Below are positions 1 to 10,900 of a stretch of 64,000 bases of DNA, piece after piece. The DNA is from Himantopus leucocephalus (Eukaryota; Chordata; Aves; Charadriiformes; Recurvirostridae), in the NCBI GenBank assembly GCA_003993805.1, contig RSEF01000002.1, positions 6,700,868-6,764,867 of the forward strand. The letters are read 5' to 3'. Made by a program: the position numbers and the translations under genes. Position 1 is the first letter of the stretch, and every line of letters starts with the position of its first letter. The notes beneath the pieces were generated by a model, which saw only the letters and a list, made by a program, of their open reading frames with translations, had not been told where the DNA came from and did no database searches.

Positions 1-370
1 CTAAATAAAGATTGTCTGGAAAATGAGATGATTAAAAGGAGGGAGAAAAAAAAGAAAATAAAAGAGAGAGAACAACAAAAAGTCCAGATTTCACCAGGGT
101 GTAAAACAGAGGGCTTCCGGAAAGAGACATAAATTAAACAACTGCTAAGTTCCACACCCTGAGATAAAAGGATACATGCATCCAGTAGCACTGGTAACCT
201 GTTTTGGGTTGAAACAGCTTCCGCTTAACATTACTGTAACCAATACTCAAAAAAACACAAAACAAAACAAGCATTATTTTGGCTGCCCAGCAGGCTGCAG
301 GGACTGAAAGAGACCAGAACATGCTGTGTGGCCTGTGACTCAAGAACTAGGCGAAAAGAAGGTGTTGTAC
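1..370 (-). other. WDR86: WDR86 intron 1 (5' part)
   Basis: This stretch follows the splice donor of the WDR86 first coding exon (GT at 370-369 on the minus strand). No further WD40 coding segment is visible before the window edge, so the remaining exons lie to the left. The sequence is A-rich at 30-85 and holds no repeat that I recognise. Confidence 0.75.
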
Positions 371-533
371 CTTGGAAGTGGCCATGGCACTGGCTGTCGG
401 CAGTGCTCCAGAGCCGCGCAGTGCCATCCTCACTACCCGTGAGCAGGCGCTGCCCGTCGGGGCTCAGGCTCAGCCAGTTGATGCCTCCTTGGTGATCTGT
501 GCAGACCTTCACCGCAGAGCCACCGTTCCCCAT
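371..533 (-). CDS. WDR86: WDR86 first coding exon, WD repeat domain 86 (partial gene)
   Basis: The exon starts at an ATG (533-531) in a strong Kozak context (G at -3 and +4). It encodes 54 full codons plus one base of codon 55, a Gly split by the intron, then an AAG|GTACAA donor. The protein begins MGNGGSAVKVCTDHQGG and carries the first WD40 blade: an Asp-His pair at residues 13-14, then INWLSLSPDGQRLLTGSEDG and TARLW ending at Trp42. I recognise this as nearly identical to the N-terminus of vertebrate WDR86, a beta-propeller protein of unknown function, presumably a protein-interaction scaffold. The divergent stretch is residues 47-53 (DSQCHGHF), just before the intron. Only this exon is in the window. 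The identification is also supported by the neighbours CRYGN and RHEB, which flank WDR86 in human. Confidence is high for identity and moderate for the exact donor. Confidence 0.9.
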
Positions 534-869
534 CTCGCTGGTCCCAGTGAAGGCAGAGGCTGTGGGTCAGATCATAGGTGCTGTGCAACCCCCAGACCGT
601 GCTCCGGGCCTCCAGCCATCTCCCACTGACCAACTTCAGCCATTACCTCAACGCCGAAAAATCATCAGGGTAGTCCAGACGGCTGCACAGGGACACAAAG
701 GAGGAAGAGGAGGGCACTTTAATCATTCCATCTGCCCCGTGGATACATCACTTTCTCAGCCAGGCTGCGCTGAAGCCATCGAGTGGCCCTTTCTCCACAG
801 GAACCGCAGCCCTGCCGTGGAAGACGGCCCTTCAACCACACTGGTGCGCTTTCTTCATGGGCACAGAGG

Positions 870-2010
870 TTCGTCCAGCCCTTCGGAGAGGACCCAGCCC
901 GGACGGCGGCGGTACCGCTACCAGGTGCCCTGTTCTGAGGCTGCCGGCACGCTGCTTCTTTTCGAGCAATTTCAAGGCTGACTTGGGGCACACCGAAGAG
1001 GCGACGCTTCCCAGCGAGGGAAGCCCAGCCTCAGGCGGCCCCCAACGCCCCGAGGGCCGCCCGCCCCCTCCCCCGGCCGCCGCGGGATCACCTCAGCGGC
1101 CCTCAGCCCTCCCCGCCCCCGGCTGCCGCCATCCCTCCCACACGGCCCCCCGCCATCTCCGCCCTTACCGCCCCGGACACGGCCGCGGGTGGAAGGCGCG
1201 GGTCTCGTCTCCGGCGGAACGATCCCGCACTCACCCTCCGGGGAAGGGGAACCTCCTCCCGCCGCCGGGTGGGGGGGGCCGGAGCCGGGCCGAACGCGGG
1301 ATCCCCCCCGCCGCCGCCTCCGCCCTGCGGGGAGGCGGGAAGGGCTCCCCTCCGCCCCCGCCGCCGCCGTGCCCCCCTCAGGCCACCTCGGGGCGGTTCC
1401 CCAGCCCCAGCGCCAGCCCTCCCTCCGTTACCTCCCCCTCCATGTTAGAGCCGCTTCCAACCGCGGCAGCCCCCCTCCCCGGGGCGGGTAGCCGCGGCCT
1501 CCCCCCTGCCCGCGCCGCTTCCTCGGTGCTACCGCTCCCCCCCCTGTCCTCCCGGGAGGTGCCCGGCAGCTCTGCCCCTCCAGGACCGCCTATCCCCCCG
1601 CAGCAACCCCCCTTTTCGGGGGAAAGGGGCATCCCCCCCACCCTTCGCCGCCCGCCTCCCCAGGGCTGAAGCCGCCCCTTACCTTATTTCAGTCACCCGG
1701 CGGTGAGGGGGGGAAGAGTTGAGGGGCGGGAGGGTCTTTCCCGGCCGGGCACCCTTTAATAACCGCACTACGACCGAAACAACCCGACAACGCTCCCGCC
1801 CCTAGCGGGGTTCCCCAAGCTTCTCCTCCGGGGGGGAGGCAGCGCTGCCTGCGGCACGTTTCGCCCCCTCAGGCTGCCCGCCGGCCTCGCCGCCTCAGGG
1901 CACCCCCCGGGGCCACCGGCCCCGCGGCGGGCTACGCAGCGGGCCGGCAGCGTTTCTTCCCCGGCTTCTCAGGCTGGTGCCCCCCGGGGCGGGGGGAACA
2001 CACAGACGCT
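870..2010 (-). promoter_or_regulatory. WDR86: CpG island, likely WDR86 promoter and 5' UTR region
   Basis: This is a dense GC-rich and CpG-rich block with many GGGCGG/CCGCCC-type Sp1 boxes, unlike the AT-rich DNA on both sides. It lies immediately upstream of the WDR86 start on the minus strand. Several good minus-strand splice donors occur inside it (for example GTGAGT at 1233-1228 and GTAAGG at 1682-1677), and a TATTAAAG motif sits at about 1761-1754. This suggests one or more non-coding first exons that splice to an acceptor just upstream of the ATG at 533. CpG-island promoters are often bidirectional, so a plus-strand transcript could also start here. The boundaries are estimates by eye. 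Confidence 0.7.
1677..1690 (-). other. Candidate 5' UTR splice donor of WDR86
   Basis: On the minus strand the sequence AATAAG|GTAAGG gives a good donor, with the exon's last base at 1683. It lies about 70 bases downstream of a TATTAAAG TATA-like motif. A short non-coding first exon (roughly 1684-1730) is possible. A competing strong donor is GG|GTGAGT, with its last exon base at 1234. No transcript evidence is available here. Confidence 0.3.
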
Positions 2011-2112
2011 TGTGCTGCAGAGCTGGGGGCTGGCTTTGAGGGAAGCCATCGCCTTTTGTTCCTCCTCTCGCTCCCTTCCCTGGGCAAGCTCCCGCCAAAC
2101 TTCTCCTCAGGA

Positions 2113-2173
2113 CCCCCCCCCCCCCCCCCCCCCCCCCCCCGCCCCCCCCCCCCCCCCCCCCCCCCCCCNCCCC
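2113..2173. repeat. Poly-C run with an ambiguous base
   Basis: The run is about 60 bases of almost pure C on the plus strand, broken by one G at 2141 and one N at 2169. On the minus strand this is poly-G, which can form G-quadruplexes and is hard to sequence, so the true length is uncertain. It sits at the distal edge of the WDR86 CpG island. Confidence 0.95.
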
Positions 2174-3924
2174 TTCCTCCACGGGAGCCCCAAACCCCCT
2201 CTCTCACTCTGAGCCTTCCCAAAACTTTTGGGGCTATTTCTTGTTAACACAGCCCCTTGTCCCATCCACTCCCGGTTCCCCACAGGCTGTGCTGGCAGCA
2301 GGGCCCCCGGCTTCATGCCGCCCCAAACCTCCTGGCCAAGGGCTCCGATGTGGTGGGGTGGAGCTGGTCCGAAGTGGGGCTCCACTGCCTCGGGAGCGGT
2401 GCGGAACATGGGCTGAAAGGCTCCTGTCCCATCGTGGCATAATTAAATGTGCAAAAGAGAAATCCGCTGGGCAGATAAAGGCAATACGGGGAGACTGGGA
2501 GCCCCCAGCAAGGCAGCGGCAGGGGCTGATGTGGATCCCCCCCATAAGAAATAGGCAGCTGAGGCTAATTTGCTGCTAAAAACATGCTGGCAGTGGTGCG
2601 ATAAATCACAAAACCCACTTCTCCCCACTCCTGCCCCATTTGATCAGGAGATCACCTTTTTGTGTCAAATCACCGGCCTCAAAACAGGCCCGTCGGCTCC
2701 ATTTCACACCACCGTGTTCAGTGTAGGGGTCCACCAGGCGCTCGCCGACATTTAACAAGGCATCAGCCCTGCTCCTGCATGATGTATTTCAGTGCGTGGG
2801 CTGTACAGAAATGCATGCGTTAAATGGATACTTCACGGGATATGTTATTTTGCACAGCGCATTCTGGCAGAGGCAAAACAGGCCTAATATGTCACACCCA
2901 ACGCGAACACGAGGTGGTCCCGATTCGGCTGCCGGTTGTAGCTGCGCAGCCGTGGAGAAGCTTGCGAGACGGAGCTGCTGGGCTGCAAATTTGGGGTTTG
3001 TGAGGGCCAGGTCGAGCCCCGTGGCGTATCATCACCAGGCAGCTCTTTTCTGAAGACAGGCGTTTTCACCCAGCCCCTGCGCATTCACGAAATGACCGAG
3101 AAGTTTTGGTGTGAGAAGTGAGCACTGGATTTCTTCCCTCTGAAAATCACATTATCCGTGGAAAGCTATTTTTTTGGACATGGAGGCCTGGGAACCGGCT
3201 GCTCTCAGGGAGTGTCCCTCACCATCTGCTCGTACATCTGTCAAATCCACTCAGAAACCCCTGCCCAGAGTCCTTGTTCGGGAAACTGTAGGATAGATTA
3301 GCACTCTTTTTTATTTTCCTTCGTTGCTGTGATGTGAATGCAGGGGAAAATTCAGACGGAAGGGGTATTTTGTTAGGTTTGAGGCAGGTATGTGTGTTTT
3401 AAACACGTGCTGTTTGAGTCTCCAGGGGAGGCTGAGCTGGAGGGGAAGCCCTTGGCCACAGCTCAGCCACACATCGGCTGCGGGAGCCCGTGGGAGCAGA
3501 GTGGAGTGTGTGCTGTTCCTTCACCCCCTTTTTAAAGCCTTTTCAAGGTTTTTTCATTATAATTTCAAATTATGATTTCCCTCCTGTGGTGACCCATGAA
3601 AGCATCTGAGCTTTTCAATATTTTCATCAATATTTATTCATCTTCTTGAGGGTTTTTTTAATATTCTTTTTCTTTTGGTTTTACCTGCCTGAATTTTAGG
3701 TAATTTCTCTTTATTATGTTTGTATTCTCTTTTTTTCAGTTGTAGTGCCGTGAAGAAAGCAAAAGTTATCTGCTGTTTGATTTTGCTTCTCAGGGCCCAA
3801 ATCCTGCAATGAATCCTCCTTCATCCAGACAGCCGAGGATGCACAAGCACAAAGCCCAGGGTTGCTGGTATACATTTCACTGGTCATTCTCCAACAATAT
3901 TAGCTATTGACATAAATAGGAATA
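2174..3924. other. Intergenic DNA upstream of WDR86
   Basis: I see no coding exon or recognisable repeat here. Reading frames on both strands are short and show no family signature. GC content falls from the CpG-island edge towards the AT-rich DNA near 3600. Confidence 0.6.
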
Positions 3925-4146
3925 ATTAGGAAAATTTTTTTCACTGAAAGGGTTATTCAACATTGGAATAGGCTGCCCAGGGAGGTGGTGGATTCGCCAT
4001 CCCTGGAGGTATTTAAAAAAAGGGTAGACATGGTACTTGGGGATATGGTTTAGATGTGGTTTTGTCAGGTTAGGTTAATGGTTGGACTAGATGATCTGAA
4101 AGGTCCCTTCCAACCTTAACAATTCTATGATTCTATGATTCTATGA
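3925..4146 (+). mobile_element. CR1 LINE, 3' end fragment
   Basis: This is the classic 5'-truncated CR1 tail. It has the conserved block around AGGCTGCCCAGGGAGGTGG (about 3970), the block GGTTGGACTAGATGATCTG and then AAGGTCCCTTCCAACC, and it ends in three copies of ATTCTATG (4122-4146). CR1 is the dominant non-LTR retrotransposon of birds and other sauropsids and ends in an octamer repeat rather than poly-A. The copy is non-coding and moderately diverged. The 5' boundary is approximate. Confidence 0.95.
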
Positions 4147-5390
4147 AATACAGATATATGAGCATACACAGATGCATGAGCTGCTCCTATAACATCCAGA
4201 TAAATATAAAACCTTGAGAAGGCATCGAGATGTTTATGGCTGGATTCATAGTACATGATTTGTGGGATCCAGTGGCCATTACTAAGTTTGGAGCCAAGTT
4301 TAAACTCTTTTGGCAGTCACCTCAACTAAAGGAAGGATGTGGAGTTTAGATCAGCTTCATTGTCTTTTGGAAGAGGAGAGGTGTGCTTTATCCTTCACCG
4401 TGTGCTATGCCAGGGGTCCAACATCAGGAGGTTCCTAATTCTCTTCCATTAAGTAGAATGAATTGGGGCCTTTGTCTTTAAAACATACCTTCATTCCACC
4501 AGAGGTTCAAACCGTTCACTGATCCAGAGACAACACAGTGTAGGGACACTCCTTAAACACACACACACCCCCATACCCACAGGACAGTAATGGTCGGGTA
4601 CAAAAGCCTCTAGAACCAACTTCATCCCAAATTATTTGTGTTTCAACTTACCTGACAGACCTACAGACATACAGGGTAGACTCCCAGCCCTGCTGTAAGT
4701 CTTCTTTAAGTCAGCATTTACAGCAGTAGTTGCACTGATGTAAATGCTGAAGAACATTTCCTTTGATAAGATTTCAAAAATGATGCAAATAATTTCAATA
4801 ACTTTATTGATGCTGTTTGTTGGGGAAGGAACACAGGCAGCTCCTCCACGTCCACCTCCCCCTTCTGGGGCCTTGGGTATCTGGATGGATTGAAACGGTC
4901 TTTGATGGACAACAAAGGCTCTTTTGTTCTGTCAAAGCAGCAGAGCCAATAACGCCTGAAGAAGTTAGCACCAAGAGCTCCACTTACCCAACCAAAAACA
5001 AAAGAATAAAGTGTGCAGTAATGCAAATTATCTTTCTTAGAGAATTAACCCCTTCTGCCATCCAAACCCCTCCACATTCCTACAGAAGGACCTTTCTGGC
5101 TGCCAGCATCTTTTCACTTTCATCCTATTGCTGTGCTTCAGGCTGTGAACCCCAATCACTGTCAGAATTGATGATAATTAAGTATTGCCTCCTCTTTCTT
5201 CACCTCAGAAAATTGCAAAAGCCAACTAACTCTCTTACGACCACTGTCAGGGGCCCAAAAGGTCGCTAGTGGCATATCCTGCGCTGACTTCCAGCCGTGG
5301 GCTTTTTTGAATCAACCACATCATTATAGTCAATGAGAACTGCTAGCCTCAAAAGCATGTTACACAGCGTCTCCAGAGGCAAGGTTCCTC
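4147..5390. other. Intergenic DNA, no assigned gene
   Basis: The stretch contains a short CA-rich patch near 4557-4569 and a minus-strand open frame with an AATAAA motif at 4808-4803, which is discussed as a weak candidate in the findings. Nothing here is recognised as a known gene. Confidence 0.5.
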
Positions 5391-5394
5391 ACTG

Positions 5395-5655
5395 AGCAAA
5401 CCTAGTCTACGCTAAGAAAATTGCCTTGGTAGGGTTAAATTTGAATTTAAAAGTGATCCAGTTACACTGGTACAATGTAAATAAAATTTAACCTTAAATA
5501 GATTTAAATGTAGCTTCTACTGGTTTGATTTAATTCAAAACATTATCAACATCTAAGTAGCTTCACTTGCATTAGGAGTTGGCATCGGTGAAGGCAAATT
5601 GATTTTACATGGATTTAATTACCAAAACTCGAGCAGATGTAGCCTTACTCTGAAG
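5395..5655. repeat. Possible ancient DNA transposon (hAT-like MITE)
   Basis: The left end reads CCTAGTCTACGCTAAG and resembles the 'TTGTCTACACT' ends of old amniote hAT-type MITEs. The right end (AGATGTAGCC near 5635) is a weak, decayed inverted counterpart. Inside, GGGTTAAATTT (about 5432) and AAATTTAACC (about 5487) form an imperfect inverted repeat. There is no coding potential. The assignment is from pattern memory only. Confidence 0.3.
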
Positions 5656-5999
5656 TGAGGATGGGGGAGCAGAAGTCAGCACAGTTTCTTGAATAGTATG
5701 TGACCAGGTCCTGCTCCACAGACCCAGCAAGCGCTAATGCTCAAAGGGAAGGGAGAAGCTGCCCTTTCCTTCTCTTCCCTCCATCCTTCGGTAAGTCCAG
5801 TAACAGCAACATTCAACTTTCCCTGGCAGAACCATACTTCAGCTAAAAGAAGGGCGTAGAGCTTTGTGTTAAAATGCCACAGCATAGCTTTGTGGGATAC
5901 GATGTCTTGATTTCCCAGCTCGACGCCACAACTATGAGGGCAAGTCAATGGTAACCAGAGAATTTGAAATTCTGAAAGGAAATATTTTTTAGGCAATGT

Positions 6000-6110
6000 G
6001 TAATCAGCCTGTGGAACTCACTGCCACAGGATGCTGTTGCGGCCAAGTGTTTAACAAAGAAATTCCCTGACAATTCATACCAGTGGGACCTCGCCAGCCC
6101 TCAAAATTTA
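6000..6110 (+). mobile_element. Ancient CR1/L3-like LINE 3' fragment
   Basis: The block CTGTGGAACTCACTGCCACA, followed by GGATGCTGTTGCGGCCAAG and then a Phe/Lys-rich stretch and AATTCAT, matches the conserved 3' region of old CR1/L3 elements ('GTGGAACTCACTGCCACAGG', 'GGCCAAGAGTTTA'). It is much more diverged than the copy at 3925 and lacks the terminal octamers. It is on the plus strand and both edges are approximate. Confidence 0.6.
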
Positions 6111-7834
6111 TCGTAGACCACCGTGTAGCTCTAGATCGACATGGGGCTTTGCACCCCGGTCACAGTGCAGGGGAAGGCCGTGACCATGCATTATGTCTAG
6201 GCTGTGTGGGGCCTCTTTGAAAGCAAGGGTTGGTTTGATCCACAGACCAGCAGCAGTCTTCTTGCCATGGTAGTGTCTGCATGTGGAACTACATGCTCTT
6301 TAGAGCAGTCCTCTTGCCATCCAGATTAGAAGACCTGTTTGAGTACACCATGGTTCCCTTCCAGCCTGTGTGTTGAGGCTCTCTTCCTGTGTAGGCAGGG
6401 CAGGAGGGATGGTGTGTGCCTGCACCACTCACCATGATGCCTAACACAGCGTCAGTTCGTAGCTGGAGTGCAGAATCAGGCTTCACAAAACCCTAACCCA
6501 TAGAGCACCCGTGTGGGAGGCACCCCTGGGAATAGGACCGGAGAAGCACATGTGGAGGTACACAGGCAACTGTAGTATTGGCAATTGTATTAGGAAACAT
6601 CAAAACCTGTTTTGGAAGGCATCTATACATTCCCCATCTGCCTACTCTGGAATCTCATGCTTTCTCCCAGGGTCATCCAAAAGCCTTCAGAGGCTCTGGG
6701 CAGAGCGCCCGGATGTGCCGTCCTGCACACCACCTGAAGTTATCCTGACTTCAGGATATATGAAGACTTCAGACCTGAGCTTCACAACCTGAGTTAGCAT
6801 TGCAGTTCCTTCTGACCCCTCTGCAACTGGCCTTTTTTATAGGCAACACAGTTTTTCTTTTCCTCATATAACTATGGATCCTTTGCAGTTTAAAATGTCC
6901 TGGAGTGCTCAGAAGTCTAGCTTGGGTATAAACACTTAGCACATTTCCCTTACAGGACAAAACATGGTTGGAAACTGTCACGTAGCCTAGGATTTCCTGT
7001 AAACATCTACAAAGTTCTTTTGGTTTTTAATCAGATCTGAAGCAGTGTTTCCAAAACGGTTCTTTTTGAAAATATTTGGTTTTCTAGGTTTCCTATACTG
7101 CTTTAACAAGCATACCTGTCCGCAAAACCCACATATATCTCTGCTGTCCGCTGCGGCTTTACCTAGGTGGATGGGCTACTCTTAATCAGTGTCAGGAGTC
7201 TGAAAGCCTGGGATCTGGAAAAATCAAGTGTTATTCAATGACCTAATGAATGGTGAGGTGATGATAATATTGCTGGTTGGTAGAAATGGGGACTTTCGTA
7301 CCTCACCCCAACGTCAGTCCGTGCTGGCAATGGGAGTTTAGCCATGAACTCAGAGGGGGTGGAGGGGGGATTGCATTAACTTTCTGTGGCGATGAACCGA
7401 TGGCTTAAAAACCACTGCTGTGAAGGCATCTTATCTTTCTGGCTAAGAAAGCAGATGCAATTTCCTAGAAATTTTTAAGATGCTACATGCCGGGAAGTGT
7501 AAGATCTCACGGCAGCTGTTTCAAAGATTACTGTAAACAGCTTCCCCCTCCAATAGTCTGTAGATGGCAAGTCCCTTCCATCATGTCACTGTATAGTGGG
7601 AATTTTACTGCATAATTCAAAACTACAAATATTTACAAAATTACAAAATAATAGTCAAAAGCTCATTTTCCCCCGTTCCCTACTTTGATGGGAGCCCTGC
7701 TGTTTCTTCCAGACGGCAAGTTGGCCTCTTGCCCAGACCATATATCTCTTATGACAGGCTCCTTAAGGACCAAATCTAAATGGAAGCCAAAAGAAATATG
7801 TCTTACTAAGAGACACAAGGGTAACTTTCTGAGT

Positions 7835-7940
7835 CTGATTCTGAGCCCATTTTAACTGATTTTGTACTGATACAACTCTGCTGGCTTTAACTGCATTAAT
7901 CCAGATTTGCACTGATGCAAGCGGAGAGCCCCAGTGCCTT
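7835..7940. repeat. Possible old interspersed repeat
   Basis: The segment has an internal quasi-symmetry: GTACTGATACAACTCTGCTG, a CTTTAACTGCATTAATCC centre, then GATTTGCACTGATGCAAG. This is the pattern of an old amniote repeat whose consensus contains two mirrored 'TACACTGGTGTAA' blocks around 'TTCAATGGAGTTA'. I cannot name the family with certainty. Confidence 0.3.
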
Positions 7941-10900
7941 TGACATTGGTACAAAACCAAATTTCCAAAAATGCTGAAGTTGCAACCAGTGAGCTAGGCA
8001 CTATTTGAACAATTGCATTCCCATCTGGCCTCTGGAAGACTTCTCAGTTGTTTGTCTGCCTCGTTGTTAGCAGCCCCCAATTGCTATGCTACCTTAGGTA
8101 AGGGGGGAACATTCACGATCTCTTACAGCTCATTGCTGCTAAAAGAGTTATATGAACAACTGATAAAAAACCCACTGACTGAAACAGAAGAATCTTCTAC
8201 AGCCCTGACTGAGCTTTGTACCAGGCTTTCAGGGCCAGACTGCCCCTGCTTCTTGACACAGCTACCGCAGGAATTGCAAAGCTGTTCCTGGAGGTCTGAG
8301 AAGGGCAGGGAAGGGTTTAGACAGGTGATGCTGGTGGTGGGAGCAAATAGTACCATCCCAAGGGATGTCAAAGCTTCTGCCCTCTTCTGTGCCTCTGCCA
8401 GAGCTTGTTTAAAGCCAATGCTGTTCTTCATCATTTTCTCCACCAAATACCCCGGCAATCGTTGGTAAGAAGAAGGACACCAGGGTAAACATTCAGCCTA
8501 CCATGAGGATTACAAGCACCTCTGAAGCTCGAGCTGCTCAAATGCAGCACCCCAGGTTGGATTCAAAGAGAAAATATTCACATGACGCACCTATTCTTTT
8601 CTCCTTTTTTTGGTACTTTATGTTATTTAAAAGGTGCATTTCTCGTGCACCTCACAAGATATGTGGCTTTGCCTTCTCAAATACTCTCATCCTTAGGACT
8701 GGATTTTACTTCTACCTGATCTAACGTAGGTTTTCTCAGGGAAACTGTGCTCTGTAACAACCTCCACCTCTATTTGCATGAGTTTGGGCCCACCAGTGGG
8801 CACGGTTTGTCTCTCTTACGCATTGCCGTTGGGCTGAATAGGGCTGGAACATGCTGCAGCAGCCTCACCAGGCCCACGGCGCCATTGCTGAGCAAAATCC
8901 TACTGAAATCAGTGTCGCAATGAAAGCGTGGAAGACCTGGTGGTGACTGATGTGCTGTTGGGGAGGCACAAAATGGCAGCTGTGGAGTAGCGTGAGGAAG
9001 CCTGATGCCATGCTCTGATACCAGCATTACAGATAAGGTAACGCGATGTCAGTCTGCTTTCACTTCCTAAGCATATCCCATGGCTTGTTTGGTGAATAAA
9101 TCTTTCCTCATCTCTGTTCTCCTTTTTCCCTCCCCCACCGAGCTTGCAGTAGTGTTCGTCCCATTCTTGTTTTAGGAAGGCACCCCGTCTGGAGTCCTTT
9201 TCTTTCGGGAGGAGAGAGTGCAATTTAGCTAGTCTGTAACCGTCTGTTTCCATTCATTCCTGAGGTTTTCCAGCTGCCCACGAAAACAATGCACTGATAC
9301 ACTCTGTGCGGACTTGAACCACATCCAGAGCAAAGGGTTAGGTGGGGCCGGGAGATTCGGGGAGCGTTCTTTGTCCTGGAAAACGGAGCAGATACCGGCA
9401 CGACACGGTCAGAAAGACGATGGTGGTGGAGCAGTATGCTGATTCCCCAGCCCACACATGGTCCACACGCCAGACTTTGGGGTCAAACACCGAGCTCCTC
9501 GCCGGGCAAATGTCAGGAGTACCAAACTTGAGCATCTAAGCGCCAGGAGTAAAAGCAAACTGAATTCCAAGGGGGGCTGATGCTGCACTTTCACGGACAT
9601 AAAGTAGACAGATTTCATCAGAAAGGATGCAAGATTTAGTTAATTCTTCTGTTAAACTCTCTCTCGTTTCTTTTCTCTTCCTTTTTTTTCATGGACAAGC
9701 ATAAAGTGAGTAATAAAAAATGCTAACAGCAAAACTTCTTGATTTATACCACCAACAGATCTCAGGCAGAACTCCCTGTTGAGTTTGAGGGAACAGCCTG
9801 ATTAAAAATTGATGCCACAATATGGTCTGTCTTAGCAACAACACTCACAAGTGAAATTCATCTAGGATATAAACTGTGACATTTAAAATGCCTGTTGGGT
9901 GAAACTTGACCAAAAAAAAAAAAAATAATTGGTGCGCACAGCTCTGGGGAATAAAAGCAATTGCCGTGCCACTTTATGGAATATCGTGTGTGAATCACTG
10001 AAGCTATTAAGTCTTCTGTTGCCTTCTTCCTGGCCTCAAGAGGTTAACTTCTTCCTAGAGCCATTCACTGGGGTGGGAAATAAGAACCGAGTGCGTGTGC
10101 CACAGAGCTGTGTCTGGTCTGGGTACGCTGGTGATCTGGATTTCGTGCTGTTTGCCTGAGAGACCCACTGGAGAGAATAATGAGGGGGTTCAAAAGAAGA
10201 ATATTCTTTCTGCCAGAAGTGGTCTTTTAACCAGGCCTTTGCTTATTTGTTGGGGGAGATTACTCACAGGGTCACCTGGCAAAAATGACTGGAAGTTATG
10301 AAAGAAAGGGCCTCCTGCCAACTATTTAAGAGAAAGGGGGAGAGAAATGGAGAAGAAACAGGAGAAAGAGCAGTGAGTTGGCTGCAGGGAAAGGGACATT
10401 TTGTGATTCAGAGGAGAAGCCAAGAACCAGGGCTGTAAAGGGAGGGTGAGGACCCTGGGCTCCTTAGAAGGTTCTGTGCTATATTCTGGTGGCATTCGAG
10501 CATAAATTGAAAGCTGATGTGAAAAACAAGGCACAGGCACTTACACATGCCTTGTGGAGCCCTTACAGCAGAGGTGGAGCTCTAGGAAGGGGTGAGCATA
10601 AAGCACCAGAGTGACCTGGAACTCAGCACTGCTTCTGGAGCTGTAGGGCAGCTGGTCTTCCCCGTCCCACTTCCAAAGAGGGGCAAAGAGAGCCTGTGCT
10701 CCAAAACCGAGACCAGGAGGCTTAGCTGAGTCGCCCACTGGTTGTTAGTTGTTCACTGCGCCCAAAGAGGTGCTTTGAGACTGATGAAAGGGAGGTTGCT
10801 TCTGAGATACCCCCATAAATCTCAGCCTGGGCTGTTGTCACGCCAGCAGGGACCTTCTGGGGCCAAGGCAGGGCGGGCTCCCAGAGAATTTGGCCTTGAG

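Noticed and set aside
857..1669. 270-codon Pro/Ala-rich plus-strand frame.
   Set aside because: It is produced by GC-rich CpG-island DNA with few stop codons. It has no domain and appears in several frames at once.
4817..5269. 150-codon plus-strand frame.
   Set aside because: It overlaps the opposite-strand frame at 4718-5026, has no domain signature, and its length is within chance expectation.
8013..8468. Overlapping 151- and 111-codon frames on opposite strands.
   Set aside because: There is no recognisable protein family and no splice or promoter context. They look like chance frames.
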